Positions 8,572 through 17,283 of a DNA stretch of 37,254 nucleotides are shown one piece after another. The stretch spans positions 1 through 37,254 of the forward strand of contig JABUSR010000014.1 in the NCBI GenBank assembly GCA_021442645.1. Reading direction: 5' to 3'. The DNA comes from Ruminiclostridium sp. (GTDB lineage Bacteria; Bacillota; Clostridia; Oscillospirales; Oscillospiraceae). Below the pieces are notes generated by a model. That model saw only the letters and a list, made by a program, of their open reading frames with translations, ran no database searches and was not told the DNA's origin. Each line of letters starts with the position of its first letter. Positions within the stretch are counted from its first letter, which is position 1. Both the position numbers and the translations under genes were made by a program.

Positions 8572-9612
8572 TCAACTCTGCCTGAAAAGGCTGTCAAAAT
8601 CGTATCCCGCCAGGAAAGCCCCAAAGGCCTCCAGTCGGGGCCCGACCTCCTCCGGCCGAAGTGGTTCCTCCTCCAACAGCCGTCGGGCCAGCTCCCGGCA
8701 GACGGTCTGAGAATAATGAACCTCGTCGCAGTAGTTGTCTAGGTTGGTGATAAGCTCCAGGTCGTCCATGAAGTAGAAGACCCGGGCATTGGGTTGGGCC
8801 GTCAGGGCCGTCAGGACTTCCTCCTGCATGACCAACATGGCCTCCAGTTCCCCCTCCCGGTCCAACTTGTCCCAGGAAAGGATGCTGTAGGGGGCCAGGA
8901 AGAACGTAAAGGTGATTTGAGGGTTGGCCTCCACCCGGGCCAGTACGTTTTCCAGGTTCTCCCGGGCGGCGGGCAAAAGACTGTTCGGGGGTTGTTTCTC
9001 CTCCGTCTTTTCCGGCCTCTGATAGACAGCCAGCGCAGTCTCTCGGCTCCAGACTTGGTCCCCGCCCCAGGTGAAACCTCCGGCACTCTCGTCATAGTCC
9101 CCCGTCCGGGCAGCCCGGATTATATCCGGGATGTACCAGAAGAAGGTGTCCTTGTTCAGTAAATATCGCACGTCATTCCAAGGGTTTTGGTCAAAGAGGT
9201 ATTCGGGCTCTTCCCATGTGTTCTCAGCATCCAGCCGTCGCCAGCAGTTGGCATCCACCCCCCAGAAAATCTGCTGGACATCATGGGTCTCCAGAGCCCG
9301 GTCGAGAGGGCGGAAGAACTCGGAAAAGTATCCCCCCAGGAGGATTAGTTTTTGGGTCCGGCCGGGCAGGGCATCGTCGAACTGGGAAGCATCGAAGTTG
9401 GCGGTCACCGAGGTTCCCAGAAGGATGTTCTCGTAGTCCAAGTTCTCCGCCGCCCCTACGCTCTGATAGCGGCCATCCTCCAGCCAAAGGGGCAGCCCGG
9501 CTATTGGGCCGTGATAATGGTAGTAGGGATCCGCCAGGGCAGTGACCCCTGCAAAGATAGCGGTCAGGGACAGGAATACAGCAAAAAACGTGAGCAGGAA
9601 TCGCCGAGGCAT
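8572..9612 (-). CDS. SGNH-like extracytoplasmic protein, partner of MBOAT (AlgJ/AlgX/DltD-like)
   Basis: 346 residues with an N-terminal signal anchor (RRFLLTFFAVFLSLTAIFAG) and an outward-facing domain. The segment ENILLGTSVTANFD resembles the SGNH block I, with GTS in place of GDS. The segment DNYCDEVHYS near the C-terminus would supply the Asp/His pair. Proteins of this type work with a membrane-bound O-acyltransferase to pass acyl groups (acetyl or D-alanyl) to polysaccharide, peptidoglycan or teichoic acid. The gene follows the MBOAT gene by 12 bp in one operon, which supports the pairing. The acceptor is not evident. Confidence 0.75.
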   Translation of the reverse strand: MPRRFLLTFFAVFLSLTAIFAGVTALADPYYHYHGPIAGLPLWLEDGRYQSVGAAENLDYENILLGTSVTANFDASQFDDALPGRTQKLILLGGYFSEFFRPLDRALETHDVQQIFWGVDANCWRRLDAENTWEEPEYLFDQNPWNDVRYLLNKDTFFWYIPDIIRAARTGDYDESAGGFTWGGDQVWSRETALAVYQRPEKTEEKQPPNSLLPAARENLENVLARVEANPQITFTFFLAPYSILSWDKLDREGELEAMLVMQEEVLTALTAQPNARVFYFMDDLELITNLDNYCDEVHYSQTVCRELARRLLEEEPLRPEEVGPRLEAFGAFLAGYDFDSLFRQS

Positions 9613-9624
9613 GAGTCTCCCCCC

Positions 9625-11070
9625 TTAGAAATTGGAATAGATAAACTGGGTTGCTCCGGTCAGGGAGATTACAGACCAGAAGAGGCACACCCCGGCCAGC
9701 ACGCCCCGACGGGCGGTCATGACATGGCTCCGAGCACAGGCCTCCCGCTCCTGAAGGCAAAACAGGAAGGCAAAGGCCATAAAGATCAGGAACATCAGCA
9801 GAGCCACCCGGGAAAAATCCAGCCCCAGCATGCGCACCAACCAGGTCTCCTCAGGGAGGTGGAACTGGCTGAGGAGCTCCGGCGGCAGTGGGCCGAAACT
9901 GCACTGGGCGATAGTCCCGCACAGATCCAGCGCGGACGTTACATCAGGCGCCCGGAAAAAGATCCATGCGAAGGTGACAAAGCCGAAGGTCAGAGCCCAA
10001 GACAGGGCAGGGTGAATCCGCTCCACCCGGTTGCCCAGCAGGCGGTCTGCTACCATAGCGGCCCCGTGGATGCCCCCCCAGAGGACGAAGGACCAATCGG
10101 CCCCGTGCCACAGTCCGGAGACCAGGAAGATAATCATGATATTGAGGCAGGTACGGGCCGTCCCCCTGCGGCTGCCTCCCAAAGGGATGAACAGGTACCG
10201 GGTAAAGAACCGGGTCATGGTCATGTGCCAGCCCTTCCAGAAGCCCCGGATGGTCAAGGCCCGGTAGGGAGCGTCGAAGTTCTCCGGCAGAGTAACCCCC
10301 AGCATCCGGCCAATGCCTCGGGCCATATCGGTGTAACCGGTAAAGTCAAAGTAAAGCTGGAAGCTGTAACAAACGGCCACCACCAGGGCACTGGTGGAAT
10401 CCAGGGCTGCCAGGCTGCTGTAGCCCCAGTCGGTCGCCGCTCCAAAGGTCTGGGCCAAGATGACCTTTTTCCACATCCCCAGGGAAAAGAGCCACAGGCC
10501 CTCGGCCAGTTCCTGGCCAGAGGCCCGTCTGCCTACCTGGGCCCGAATCTGGGGAATGACCTCGCTGTGAAAAGCGATGGGGCCCGAGGCCACACAGGGA
10601 AAGAACGTAACATAGACTGCATATTCCAAGATGCTATAGGGCTCGGCCTCCCCTCGGTAGGCGTCCACCAGGTAGGCAATCTGCTGGAAAGTAAAAAAGC
10701 TGATCCCCAAGGGCAGGAGTATGGCCAAAGCCCCCACGGAGGTCCCAAAGAGTATATTGATGTTCTCCAGCAGGAAGTTGGTGTATTTGAAATAACCCAG
10801 GACACCCAGGTTCCCCAGGATACCCAGGACCAATAGGGCACGTTTTTTCCCGACTCCGACGGTGAGACCCCGGCCCACCAGGAAGTTGAACAGGAGACTG
10901 CCCGTCAGAACAGGCAGGAACAGGAGGCTCCCCAGGGCGTAGAAGACCAGGGATGCTCCCAGCAGGAAGACTTGAGCCGTCCGTCCGTACCCAAATCGGT
11001 TCAGAGCCCGCCAGCCGATGACCGTCACCGGAAGCAGAACAAAAAGAAAGGAATAGCTTTGGAAGGACAC
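9625..11070 (-). CDS. MBOAT-family membrane O-acyltransferase (AlgI/DltB-like)
   Basis: 481-residue polytopic membrane protein. The chosen GTG start (VSFQSYSFLF) is preceded by GGGGGGAGGAG and matches the family's usual N-terminus (FSS-x-FLF); 34 extra upstream residues are in frame but overlap the promoter. The family signatures are FWKGWHMTMTRF and, later, SGLWHGADWSFVLWGG with the conserved catalytic His. It probably moves an acyl group across the membrane for O-acylation of a cell-surface polymer, together with the SGNH-like protein downstream. The isolated two-gene operon lacks dltA and dltC, so acetylation is more likely than D-alanylation; that is inference. Confidence 0.9.
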   Translation of the reverse strand: MSFQSYSFLFVLLPVTVIGWRALNRFGYGRTAQVFLLGASLVFYALGSLLFLPVLTGSLLFNFLVGRGLTVGVGKKRALLVLGILGNLGVLGYFKYTNFLLENINILFGTSVGALAILLPLGISFFTFQQIAYLVDAYRGEAEPYSILEYAVYVTFFPCVASGPIAFHSEVIPQIRAQVGRRASGQELAEGLWLFSLGMWKKVILAQTFGAATDWGYSSLAALDSTSALVVAVCYSFQLYFDFTGYTDMARGIGRMLGVTLPENFDAPYRALTIRGFWKGWHMTMTRFFTRYLFIPLGGSRRGTARTCLNIMIIFLVSGLWHGADWSFVLWGGIHGAAMVADRLLGNRVERIHPALSWALTFGFVTFAWIFFRAPDVTSALDLCGTIAQCSFGPLPPELLSQFHLPEETWLVRMLGLDFSRVALLMFLIFMAFAFLFCLQEREACARSHVMTARRGVLAGVCLFWSVISLTGATQFIYSNF

Positions 11071-11109
11071 GCTCCTCCCCCCTTTTGAAAACAAAATTTC
11101 ACATTTTAT

Positions 11110-11138
11110 AGTATAGCACGAACCTTCCCCGTCGGCAA
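11110..11138 (-). promoter_or_regulatory. Promoter of the MBOAT operon
   Basis: On the minus strand TTGCCG (11133-11138) and TATACT (11110-11115) are 17 bp apart, about 40 bp before the GTG start. Confidence 0.65.
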
Positions 11139-11176
11139 GGCTCTCCCCCTCCTTCGCCTTCCCCTCTGACAAGCAA

Positions 11177-11213
11177 AAAGTCCATGGCTGTGCACAGCAC
11201 AGCCATGGGCTTT
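11177..11213 (-). terminator. Terminator of the cysE-cysS operon
   Basis: A 17-bp stem with one G-U pair and a 3-base loop (arms 11197-11213 and 11177-11193) runs into TTTTT on the minus strand. It lies 8 bp after the DUF5714 stop codon. Confidence 0.9.
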
Positions 11214-11220
11214 CGATTTC

Positions 11221-11925
11221 TCACAGGTGGTTCGCCGGGTTGAATGAACATGCCTTCTTGTGGCACTGGTTATTGTACCGGGAGTAGCGGCAGGCTATCT
11301 GTCCCAACTCCATCTCCACACCCAGTTCTTCCCGGGTGTATTCCACGGCGCTCCGCAGAGCCACAAAAGCGTTCCGCTTACAGCACCGGGGCCCGCCCAG
11401 CTCCCCCAATTCGGTAAGGACTCTGCCGGTCATAGCGTTAGACATTCCCCACGCCTTGCCTGCTAAAGGGTTAGAACCGGAGACGATAGCCAGATACATC
11501 CCTGCGCTGACCCCTGCGCCGCAGCAGCCCCAGAACCCGCAGGCCCCGCCGGGAACCTTCCGGCCTCGGGCCTGCATCTCTGTCAGGGCGGCGGGCAAAT
11601 CCAGGTCGCCGCCGGCGTTGCGGTAGGCCGTCAGCAGGCTGGCCCCTACCATGACATGGTGTTCGGGTCCGTGCATGTGGCTAAATGGCTGGCCCATAAG
11701 TTTTTCCAGAATCTTGCAGGGATCTTTCCCCGCCTCAGCCAGGCAGATTCCAAAGATTTTGCCCAGTCCCCGGGTGTGGCAGTTGTCACAGACATAGTGG
11801 CCTCTGACGCACCGGGTCTTGCTGCTCTCCTTCTTACGGCAGACGGCACATTCCATGACCTCGTCCCGCTCCAGGTATTCCAGAGGGGCCTTGCAGATGA
11901 GGCATTCCCCATTTTTTGCAGGCAT
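11221..11925 (-). CDS. DUF5714-type cysteine-rich protein
   Basis: 234-residue protein of unknown function that I recognise as DUF5714-like. The start was chosen at MPAKNGECLICK, preceded by GGAGGAGG. The N-terminus is a zinc-finger-like segment with CLIC, CAVC, a later Cys and CDNCH. The core has HMHGPEHHVMVGASLL and the Gly/Cys-rich GGACGFWGCCGAGVSAG, then RCCKRN and a C-terminal Cys cluster (CRYSRYNNQCHKKAC). The density of Cys and His suggests metal or Fe-S binding. It is the last gene of the cysE-cysS operon, 38 bp after cysS and under the cysteine T-box. That suggests a link to cysteine, sulfur or Fe-S metabolism, which is inference from context only. Confidence 0.8.
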   Translation of the reverse strand: MPAKNGECLICKAPLEYLERDEVMECAVCRKKESSKTRCVRGHYVCDNCHTRGLGKIFGICLAEAGKDPCKILEKLMGQPFSHMHGPEHHVMVGASLLTAYRNAGGDLDLPAALTEMQARGRKVPGGACGFWGCCGAGVSAGMYLAIVSGSNPLAGKAWGMSNAMTGRVLTELGELGGPRCCKRNAFVALRSAVEYTREELGVEMELGQIACRYSRYNNQCHKKACSFNPANHL

Positions 11926-11963
11926 GGCTGTACCTCCTCCCTCGGTTCTCTCCTTCAAGCCGA

Positions 11964-13409
11964 TTAGATTCGGCTCCACTTGGCTCCTCCGGGCACATCG
12001 GTGATCTCAATGCCCTGGGCCTTCAGTTCGTCACGGATTCGGTCAGCCTCGGCGAAGTTTTTGGCTTTCTTTGCCTCGTAGCGCTGCATGACCAAGGTAT
12101 CCACAGCGGGGTCACCCTCTCCCAGGATGGTGTAGCCTCCGGCGGACTTGGCGGCAGCAGCCTTCTCTGCCTCCTTACGCTTGACCTCGGCCTTGGCCAG
12201 CAGGTCCAAGCTCAGGACCTGGTCAAAGTCGTCCAGAACAGCCAGCTTGGTAGCATCGGTCGTCTTGGCCTTCAGCACGTCGTACACGGCGGTCATGGCC
12301 AGTGCAGTGTTCAGGTCGTTGTCCAGGGCAGCCTTAAACTTGTCCTTCAACTCCTGCGCTGCAGCTTCGTCTACTTCTCCGCCGGGCTTCAAATTTGCGA
12401 TACGGCCGATGAGCTTATTGAACGTACCCACGGCGTTATCCAGGTTGTCCCAGCTGAAGACCAGGCCCTTGCGATAGTGGCTCTGGAGGCAGAACATCCG
12501 GTAGACCAAAGGATCGTAGCCCTTCTCCTCCAGCAGGGAGACGGTGAGGAACTCGCCCTTGGACTTGGACATCTTGCCGTCGTTAGTGTTCAGGTGGTGG
12601 ACATGGAACCAGTGGGGGCACCAAGTATGCCCCAGGTAGGATTCGGACTGGGCAATCTCGTTGGTGTGGTGGGGAAACGCATTGTCAATACCGCCGCAGT
12701 GGAGGTCCAAGTACTCGCCGTTGAACTTCATGGAGATACCGGAGCACTCAATGTGCCAACCGGGGTAGCCCTCACCCCAGGGAGAATCCCATTTGAGGGC
12801 CTGGTCCTCGAATTTGGACTTGGTGAACCAGAGGACGAAATCGTTCTTATTCCGCTTGTTGGTGTCCTCTTCCACGCCCTCACGGACGCCCACAGCCAAA
12901 TCCTCCTCATTGTGGTCGTTGAAGACATAGTAGCGGTCCAGCTTGGATGTGTCGAAGTAGACATTTCCTCCGGAGAAGTAGGCGTACTCCTTTTCCATGA
13001 GGGTGGAGACAATGTGGATATAGTCGTCAATAAGGCCGGTAGCGGGTTGGACCACATCGGGGGTCTTGATATTCAGCTTGCGGCAGTCGTCAAAGAAGGC
13101 ATCGGTGTAGAATCTGGCGATATCCATGACGGTCTTGTTCTCCCGCTTGGCGCCCTTGAGCATCTTGTCCTCGCCCTCGTCGGCATCGCTGGTCAGGTGG
13201 CCCACGTCGGTGATATTCATCACGCGGTTGACATCATAACCGGCGTAACGGAGGTACTTCTCCAGCACATCTTCCATGATATAACTGCGGAGATTGCCGA
13301 TGTGGGCGAAGTGGTAGACGGTGGGGCCGCAGGTGTACATCTCCACATGTCCGGGGGTGTGGGTCTGGAATTCTTCCTTTTTTCTGGTAGCAGAATTATA
13401 CAGTTGCAT
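11964..13409 (-). CDS. cysS: Cysteinyl-tRNA synthetase
   Basis: Class I aminoacyl-tRNA synthetase that charges tRNA-Cys; cytoplasmic. The 481-residue form starts at MQLYNS, preceded by AAGGAGAG seven bases upstream. It carries CGPTVYHFAHIGNLRS (zinc Cys and HIGH-type motif) near residue 28-40, the adenylate-binding region GWHIECS, and KMSKS in DGKMSKSKGE. The C-terminus has the DALR and anticodon-recognition regions. Its start overlaps the end of cysE by 14 bp, so translation is probably coupled. Transcription is controlled by the T-box leader upstream of cysE. Confidence 0.97.
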   Translation of the reverse strand: MQLYNSATRKKEEFQTHTPGHVEMYTCGPTVYHFAHIGNLRSYIMEDVLEKYLRYAGYDVNRVMNITDVGHLTSDADEGEDKMLKGAKRENKTVMDIARFYTDAFFDDCRKLNIKTPDVVQPATGLIDDYIHIVSTLMEKEYAYFSGGNVYFDTSKLDRYYVFNDHNEEDLAVGVREGVEEDTNKRNKNDFVLWFTKSKFEDQALKWDSPWGEGYPGWHIECSGISMKFNGEYLDLHCGGIDNAFPHHTNEIAQSESYLGHTWCPHWFHVHHLNTNDGKMSKSKGEFLTVSLLEEKGYDPLVYRMFCLQSHYRKGLVFSWDNLDNAVGTFNKLIGRIANLKPGGEVDEAAAQELKDKFKAALDNDLNTALAMTAVYDVLKAKTTDATKLAVLDDFDQVLSLDLLAKAEVKRKEAEKAAAAKSAGGYTILGEGDPAVDTLVMQRYEAKKAKNFAEADRIRDELKAQGIEITDVPGGAKWSRI

Positions 13410-14115
13410 GATTATTCTCTCCTTTTTCATTGGTCAGCTGCAGGAGTTCCTCCCGATGATCCTCCTCAGGGTGGGCTTTCAGATACTGCTCATCCAACAG
13501 CTTTTCCACCAGTTCCAGGCGGGAGGACATAGCCATAAGGCGTTCCAGAAGGGGGTTTTCCACGTTAATCTGGTCCACAGCATCGGCGAAGTGGACGACC
13601 TCGCCCTGGACGCGCACCACCTGGGCAGGGACGCCGACAGCCGTGCTGTCAGGCGGGACCTCGCTCAGGACCACGGAACCGGCCGCAATACGGGCGTTAT
13701 CCCCCACAGTGAAGGGGCCCAAGATGCGGGCACCGTTGCCCACCAGAACGTTGTTTCCCAAGGTGGGATGTCGTTTCCCCTTGTCCTTGCCGGTACCGCC
13801 CAGGGTGACACCGTGGTAGATCAGGCAGTCATCGCCCACCTCAGCGGTCTCGCCGATGACGATCCCCATGCCATGGTCGATGACGAAACGTCGACCGATT
13901 TTGGCACCGGGATGGATCTCAATGCCCGTCCAGAAACGGCTCCACTGGGAGATAGCACGGGCAAGGAATTTCAGGTTATGGTTGTAGCATGCATGTGCAA
14001 TGCGGTGGTAGATGGTGGCATGGACACCGGGGTAGAGGAGGAAAACCTCCAGCTTACTCCGGGCCGCCGGGTCACGGGCCTGATAGGCGCCAAGGGTTTC
14101 AAGCAAATGGGGCAT
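13396..14115 (-). CDS. cysE: Serine O-acetyltransferase
   Basis: Makes O-acetylserine from serine and acetyl-CoA, the first step of cysteine synthesis. The start chosen is MPHLLETLGAY (239 residues), with GAGGTGA upstream. The in-frame upstream extension runs into the T-box terminator, which argues against it. The left-handed beta-helix hexapeptide region is clear (IEIHPGAKIGRRFVIDHG, GETAEVGDDC, GVTLGGTGK), with catalytic His in DHGMG. A C-terminal tail of about 60 residues is longer and more acidic than in the shortest family members. First gene of cysE-cysS-DUF5714. Confidence 0.95.
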   Translation of the reverse strand: MPHLLETLGAYQARDPAARSKLEVFLLYPGVHATIYHRIAHACYNHNLKFLARAISQWSRFWTGIEIHPGAKIGRRFVIDHGMGIVIGETAEVGDDCLIYHGVTLGGTGKDKGKRHPTLGNNVLVGNGARILGPFTVGDNARIAAGSVVLSEVPPDSTAVGVPAQVVRVQGEVVHFADAVDQINVENPLLERLMAMSSRLELVEKLLDEQYLKAHPEEDHREELLQLTNEKGENNHATV

Positions 14116-14170
14116 AATGCGGGTCACCTCGAAAATCAGAAATACGGTTGGTCGCTCGGGTACCGCAGGC

Positions 14171-14417
14171 AAAAGAAAAAGTCCCCTCTCACCCACGGCG
14201 GGTCAAGAGGCGACTGTTACGATCGCGGTTCCACTCTTTTTTATCACTTAAAGGGCCGGTAACGGTGCCAAACCGGGGGGCATCTGTATCCCCCTCGCTC
14301 CCGGGCGCACTTTCCCGCCCCTCCACGCAGGGCGGCTTGCAGTCGGTGGCCGCCCCTCTCTGTCCGCTTCTGGCACAGTACTCTTCCCGTTCAACACGAG
14401 ATGCAATTGTCTATAGT
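14171..14417 (-). promoter_or_regulatory. T-box leader, probably cysteine-responsive
   Basis: The minus-strand leader between the promoter and cysE starts with a stem I signature (ACGGGAAGAGTACT, about 14377-14390). It contains the T-box bulge sequence GAGTGGAACCGCG (14224-14236) and ends in a terminator (stem within 14180-14215, then a T-rich run at 14171-14180). In stem I the codon UGC (14307-14309) lies next to a CCCG that can pair with CGGG at 14386-14389, placing it in the expected specifier loop. UGC is a cysteine codon and the operon makes and uses cysteine. Uncharged tRNA-Cys would bind and allow read-through. The exact specifier position is my reading and should be folded to confirm. 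Confidence 0.9.
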
Positions 14418-14423
14418 ACCAGT

Positions 14424-14452
14424 ATATTATCACGCCCTGCTGAGGGTGTCAA
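14424..14452 (-). promoter_or_regulatory. Promoter of the T-box/cysE operon
   Basis: On the minus strand a consensus TTGACA (14447-14452) and TAATAT (14424-14429) are 17 bp apart, placing the transcript start just upstream of stem I of the T-box. Confidence 0.85.
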
Positions 14453-14474
14453 GGGGGCATGGGGCCTCACCCGC

Positions 14475-14503
14475 AAAAAAGCGGACCGTTTCCGGTCCGC
14501 TTT
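14475..14503 (-). terminator. Terminator after the zinc-ribbon gene
   Basis: A 10-bp perfect stem (14494-14503 with 14478-14487) and 6-base loop are followed by six T on the minus strand. It is 6 bp past the stop codon and closes the recA-rimO-pgsA run. Confidence 0.92.
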
Positions 14504-14509
14504 GCGGTT

Positions 14510-14728
14510 TCAGTTGCCCAGCAGGAAATCCAGCACGTTCCAGCCGTCAGAGGTCTGACTCCGGTATAGCTCGGTGAAACCGCACCGCCGGCAGCTAATG
14601 GTGATAAATTTCTTATTCTGCACATCGAAGATTTTGGCAAAGTTCCCGCCGGTGGCCTGGAACTGGTCATGGTCAAAATATGCATAGCCGCACTTAGGGC
14701 AGCTGTAGTGCTGATTATTGGGTCCCAT
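14510..14728 (-). CDS. Small zinc-ribbon protein
   Basis: 72-residue protein with two CxxC pairs, CPKC (residues 10-13) and CRRC (46-49), which together form a zinc ribbon. The spacing and the FTELYRSQTSDGWNVLDFLLGN tail resemble the small zinc-ribbon nucleic-acid-binding family once called DUF2082. AAAGGAGAG lies upstream of the ATG. It is 54 bp after pgsA with no clear terminator between, so it is probably co-transcribed. Function is unknown; nucleic-acid or protein binding is a family-level guess. Confidence 0.8.
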   Translation of the reverse strand: MGPNNQHYSCPKCGYAYFDHDQFQATGGNFAKIFDVQNKKFITISCRRCGFTELYRSQTSDGWNVLDFLLGN

Positions 14729-14782
14729 GGTAATCTCTCCTTTCTAATCTGCTTGAAGGATAGTAACAGACGCCTCAGGGCT

Positions 14783-15301
14783 TTACAAATCCCCATTGAG
14801 CAAAACGTCCTTGTTCTTCATGAAGTACTCGATGCCGGAGTAGACAGTGGTAACCAGAATAACCGTCACGCAGAGGGCTATGAGGGTTTTGTTGGGGAAA
14901 GCCAGCATCAGGATAATACCCACCATTGTGGACGCCGTCTTGACCTTGCCGGACCAACCTGCAGCAATGACCCGGCCCTGCTCAACGGCTACCAGCCGCA
15001 GACCGGTGACAGCGAATTCCCGGGCAAGAACGATAAAGAATGCCCACCCGGGCATCCAGCCCACTTCCACAAACCAGGCCATAGCAGAGATGACCAGGAG
15101 CTTATCCGCCAGGGGATCCATGAACTTACCAAAATCGGTGACCTGGTGGTAGTGGCGAGCCACATAGCCGTCCACAAAGTCTGTAACACTGGCCAGGATG
15201 AAGACAAGGACGGCGGGGATGGTCGCCTCCAAGTAAAGCAGAACAATGAACACAGGGATGAGAACCACCCGAATCATGGTGAGTTTGTTCGCAGTATTCA
15301 T
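14783..15301 (-). CDS. pgsA: CDP-diacylglycerol-glycerol-3-phosphate 3-phosphatidyltransferase
   Basis: Membrane enzyme that makes phosphatidylglycerol-phosphate, the precursor of phosphatidylglycerol and cardiolipin. 172 residues with several membrane helices. The CDP-alcohol phosphotransferase motif is present as DFVDGYVARHYHQVTDFGKFMDPLADK (D-x2-D-G-x2-A-R-x8-G-x3-D-x3-D). ATG overlaps the rimO stop (ATGA), with GAGGAGG upstream inside rimO, so the two are translationally coupled. Confidence 0.95.
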   Translation of the reverse strand: MNTANKLTMIRVVLIPVFIVLLYLEATIPAVLVFILASVTDFVDGYVARHYHQVTDFGKFMDPLADKLLVISAMAWFVEVGWMPGWAFFIVLAREFAVTGLRLVAVEQGRVIAAGWSGKVKTASTMVGIILMLAFPNKTLIALCVTVILVTTVYSGIEYFMKNKDVLLNGDL

Positions 15302-16638
15302 GTTTCTTCCTCCTCGTTGTCAATGACGCCGATGAGCTCGCCGTCGTATGTCGCAGTAATCTTCACCCGATAGATTCCACCGGGGCGGACGCCCCCCTCT
15401 TCTCCCTCAAAGTGGACGACGCCGTCGATGCCGGGGGAATCGTACTCACTGCGTCCGAAGAAGAGCTCGGTCTCGTCGTCGTAGCCCTCGCAGAGGACCC
15501 GGAGGGTCCTGCCCACCTGGCTCTCACAGAACTCGTCTACCACGCGGAGCTGCAGGTCAGTGATGAGCTCTACCCGGCGGCGCTTCACATCCTCGTCCAC
15601 CTGGTCAGGCAGGTTGACAGCGGGGCTTCCCGCCTCAGGGGAATAGGGGAAGACCCCGGCCCGTTCAATCTTCTGCTCCAGCAGGAATTCGCAGAGCTCC
15701 TCAAAGTCCTCGTCAGTCTCCCCGGGGAAGCCGGCGATGAGGCTGGTCCGCAGGACCAGCCCAGGAATACGGTCCCGAAGCTTGCGGAACAGGGCCCGAA
15801 TCTCGTCTCCGGTGCCCCGACGGTGCATGGCCCGCAACATCCGGTCGCTGATATGCTGGATGGGCAGATCGATGTATTTGACGATCTTGGGCTCGCTGGC
15901 GATAACATCAATGAGCTCGTCGGTAATCTCATCGGGATAGAGGTAATGAAGGCGAATCCACTCCACGCCCTCAATGGCGCAGAGCTTGGGCAGAAGCTCC
16001 GCCAGAGTCCGCCGCCCGTAAAGGTCCAGACCATAGCGGGTGGTATCCTGGGCCACTACGATGAGCTCCTTCATCCCGGCCTCGACCAAACTCCTGGCTT
16101 CCTCTAATATCTTCTCCTCCGGGCGGCTTCGGAATCTGCCCCGGATGTAGGGGATGACACAGTATGCGCACCGATTGTCACAGCCCTCGGCGATGCGGAG
16201 CCAAGCCCAGTGGTCGGACGTGCAGACCACCCGATCCACCTCAGGCACAGGGGCGTGGATGTCCCCAAAGAGAGATGCCTTCTCCCCTCTCTCCAACTGC
16301 CCCAGGAGCTTCCCGATGTCCTCGTAGCCCCCCACGCCGATGAAGCCATCGGCATCAGGGCAGAGCTGTTCCAATTCCTCCCGCTTCCACTGTGCCATAC
16401 AGCCGCTGACGATAATCTTTTCCAGCTTACCGGCACGCTTCCGCTCGACCAGAGCCTCGATCTCGGCCAGAGCCTCCTGTCGGGCTTCCTCCAGGAATCC
16501 GCAGGTATTCACCACCACGGCGTCGCAGTCCTCGGCCCCCAGGGCCACCTCGTACCCGGCCTCATAGGTCTGCCAGATCATCTGCTCGCAGTTGACCTGG
16601 TTCTTCGCACAGCCAAGGGAGATAAATCCAACTTTCAC
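15298..16638 (-). CDS. rimO: Ribosomal protein S12 methylthiotransferase
   Basis: Radical-SAM enzyme that adds a methylthio group to an aspartate of ribosomal protein S12. 446 residues in three domains: an N-terminal MTTase domain with Fe-S ligands C10, C46 and C80; the radical-SAM motif C153-x3-C157-x2-C160 (CDNRCAYC); and a C-terminal TRAM domain. The start MKVGFISLGCAKNQVN is typical of RimO, which separates it from MiaB. It lies 24 bp after recX and overlaps pgsA by 4 bp. Confidence 0.96.
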   Translation of the reverse strand: MKVGFISLGCAKNQVNCEQMIWQTYEAGYEVALGAEDCDAVVVNTCGFLEEARQEALAEIEALVERKRAGKLEKIIVSGCMAQWKREELEQLCPDADGFIGVGGYEDIGKLLGQLERGEKASLFGDIHAPVPEVDRVVCTSDHWAWLRIAEGCDNRCAYCVIPYIRGRFRSRPEEKILEEARSLVEAGMKELIVVAQDTTRYGLDLYGRRTLAELLPKLCAIEGVEWIRLHYLYPDEITDELIDVIASEPKIVKYIDLPIQHISDRMLRAMHRRGTGDEIRALFRKLRDRIPGLVLRTSLIAGFPGETDEDFEELCEFLLEQKIERAGVFPYSPEAGSPAVNLPDQVDEDVKRRRVELITDLQLRVVDEFCESQVGRTLRVLCEGYDDETELFFGRSEYDSPGIDGVVHFEGEEGGVRPGGIYRVKITATYDGELIGVIDNEEEET

Positions 16639-16662
16639 TGTGATCCTCCTATCTGTATCCTG

Positions 16663-17283
16663 TCAGTGCCCGTCCCGCCAGGCCCGGCGGGATCGCTCAA
16701 TCCCCTCCGACACCTGCTCCCAGGTAAATCCCCGGCGCATCAGTGCGTCGGCGGCCTTCTTTACCTGCTTGCGGTCCTCGGGATCGGTGAGCTTCCGGGC
16801 CAGGAAGGCATCGATGGCCTCCTCCGGTCCGTCCAATGCCGCCAGAGCCTCCTCCCAGTGTTCCCGGGGGACCCTTCGACGGCGGAATTCGGCTTTGATT
16901 TTATAAACGCCCCAGCCCCGTGACTGACCATGCCGGGCCAGAGCCATGGCGTATTCTCTATCGTTGAGCAGACCGACGTCCTCGGCCCAGGCCACAATCT
17001 CCTCCGTCTGAACGGGTTCAGCCCCCCGGGCCGCCAGCTTTTCCGCCAACATCCCGGTGGAAAGGATCCGCCCCGTTAGCAGGGTAATGGCATAATCCCG
17101 CAGAGCAGCAAATCGAACGGCCGTCCGGAGTTCCTTCAGAGTTTCCTCCTCCAGGATCTTTCCGGTACAGAGGGCGAAGTCAGCCGCCACGCCCTCCCCT
17201 ACCTTCAGGGTCTCTCCCCCCTCCAGGTGCAGAGTCCACGGCTTTCCCGGTCGGGCCGGAGGCACCAGGGCCTCAATCTTCAT
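16663..17283 (-). CDS. recX: RecA regulatory protein RecX
   Basis: Small helical protein that binds RecA filaments and modulates recombinase activity. About 206 residues from the chosen start MKIEALVPPARPG, which overlaps the recA 3' end by 11 bp; an alternative ATG lies 18 bp upstream. The helical repeats and RHGQSRGWGVYKIKAEFRRRRV are typical of the family. The first 50 or so residues form an extra beta-rich segment seen in many clostridial RecX proteins. Overlap with recA supports coupled expression. Confidence 0.9.
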   Translation of the reverse strand: MKIEALVPPARPGKPWTLHLEGGETLKVGEGVAADFALCTGKILEEETLKELRTAVRFAALRDYAITLLTGRILSTGMLAEKLAARGAEPVQTEEIVAWAEDVGLLNDREYAMALARHGQSRGWGVYKIKAEFRRRRVPREHWEEALAALDGPEEAIDAFLARKLTDPEDRKQVKKAADALMRRGFTWEQVSEGIERSRRAWRDGH

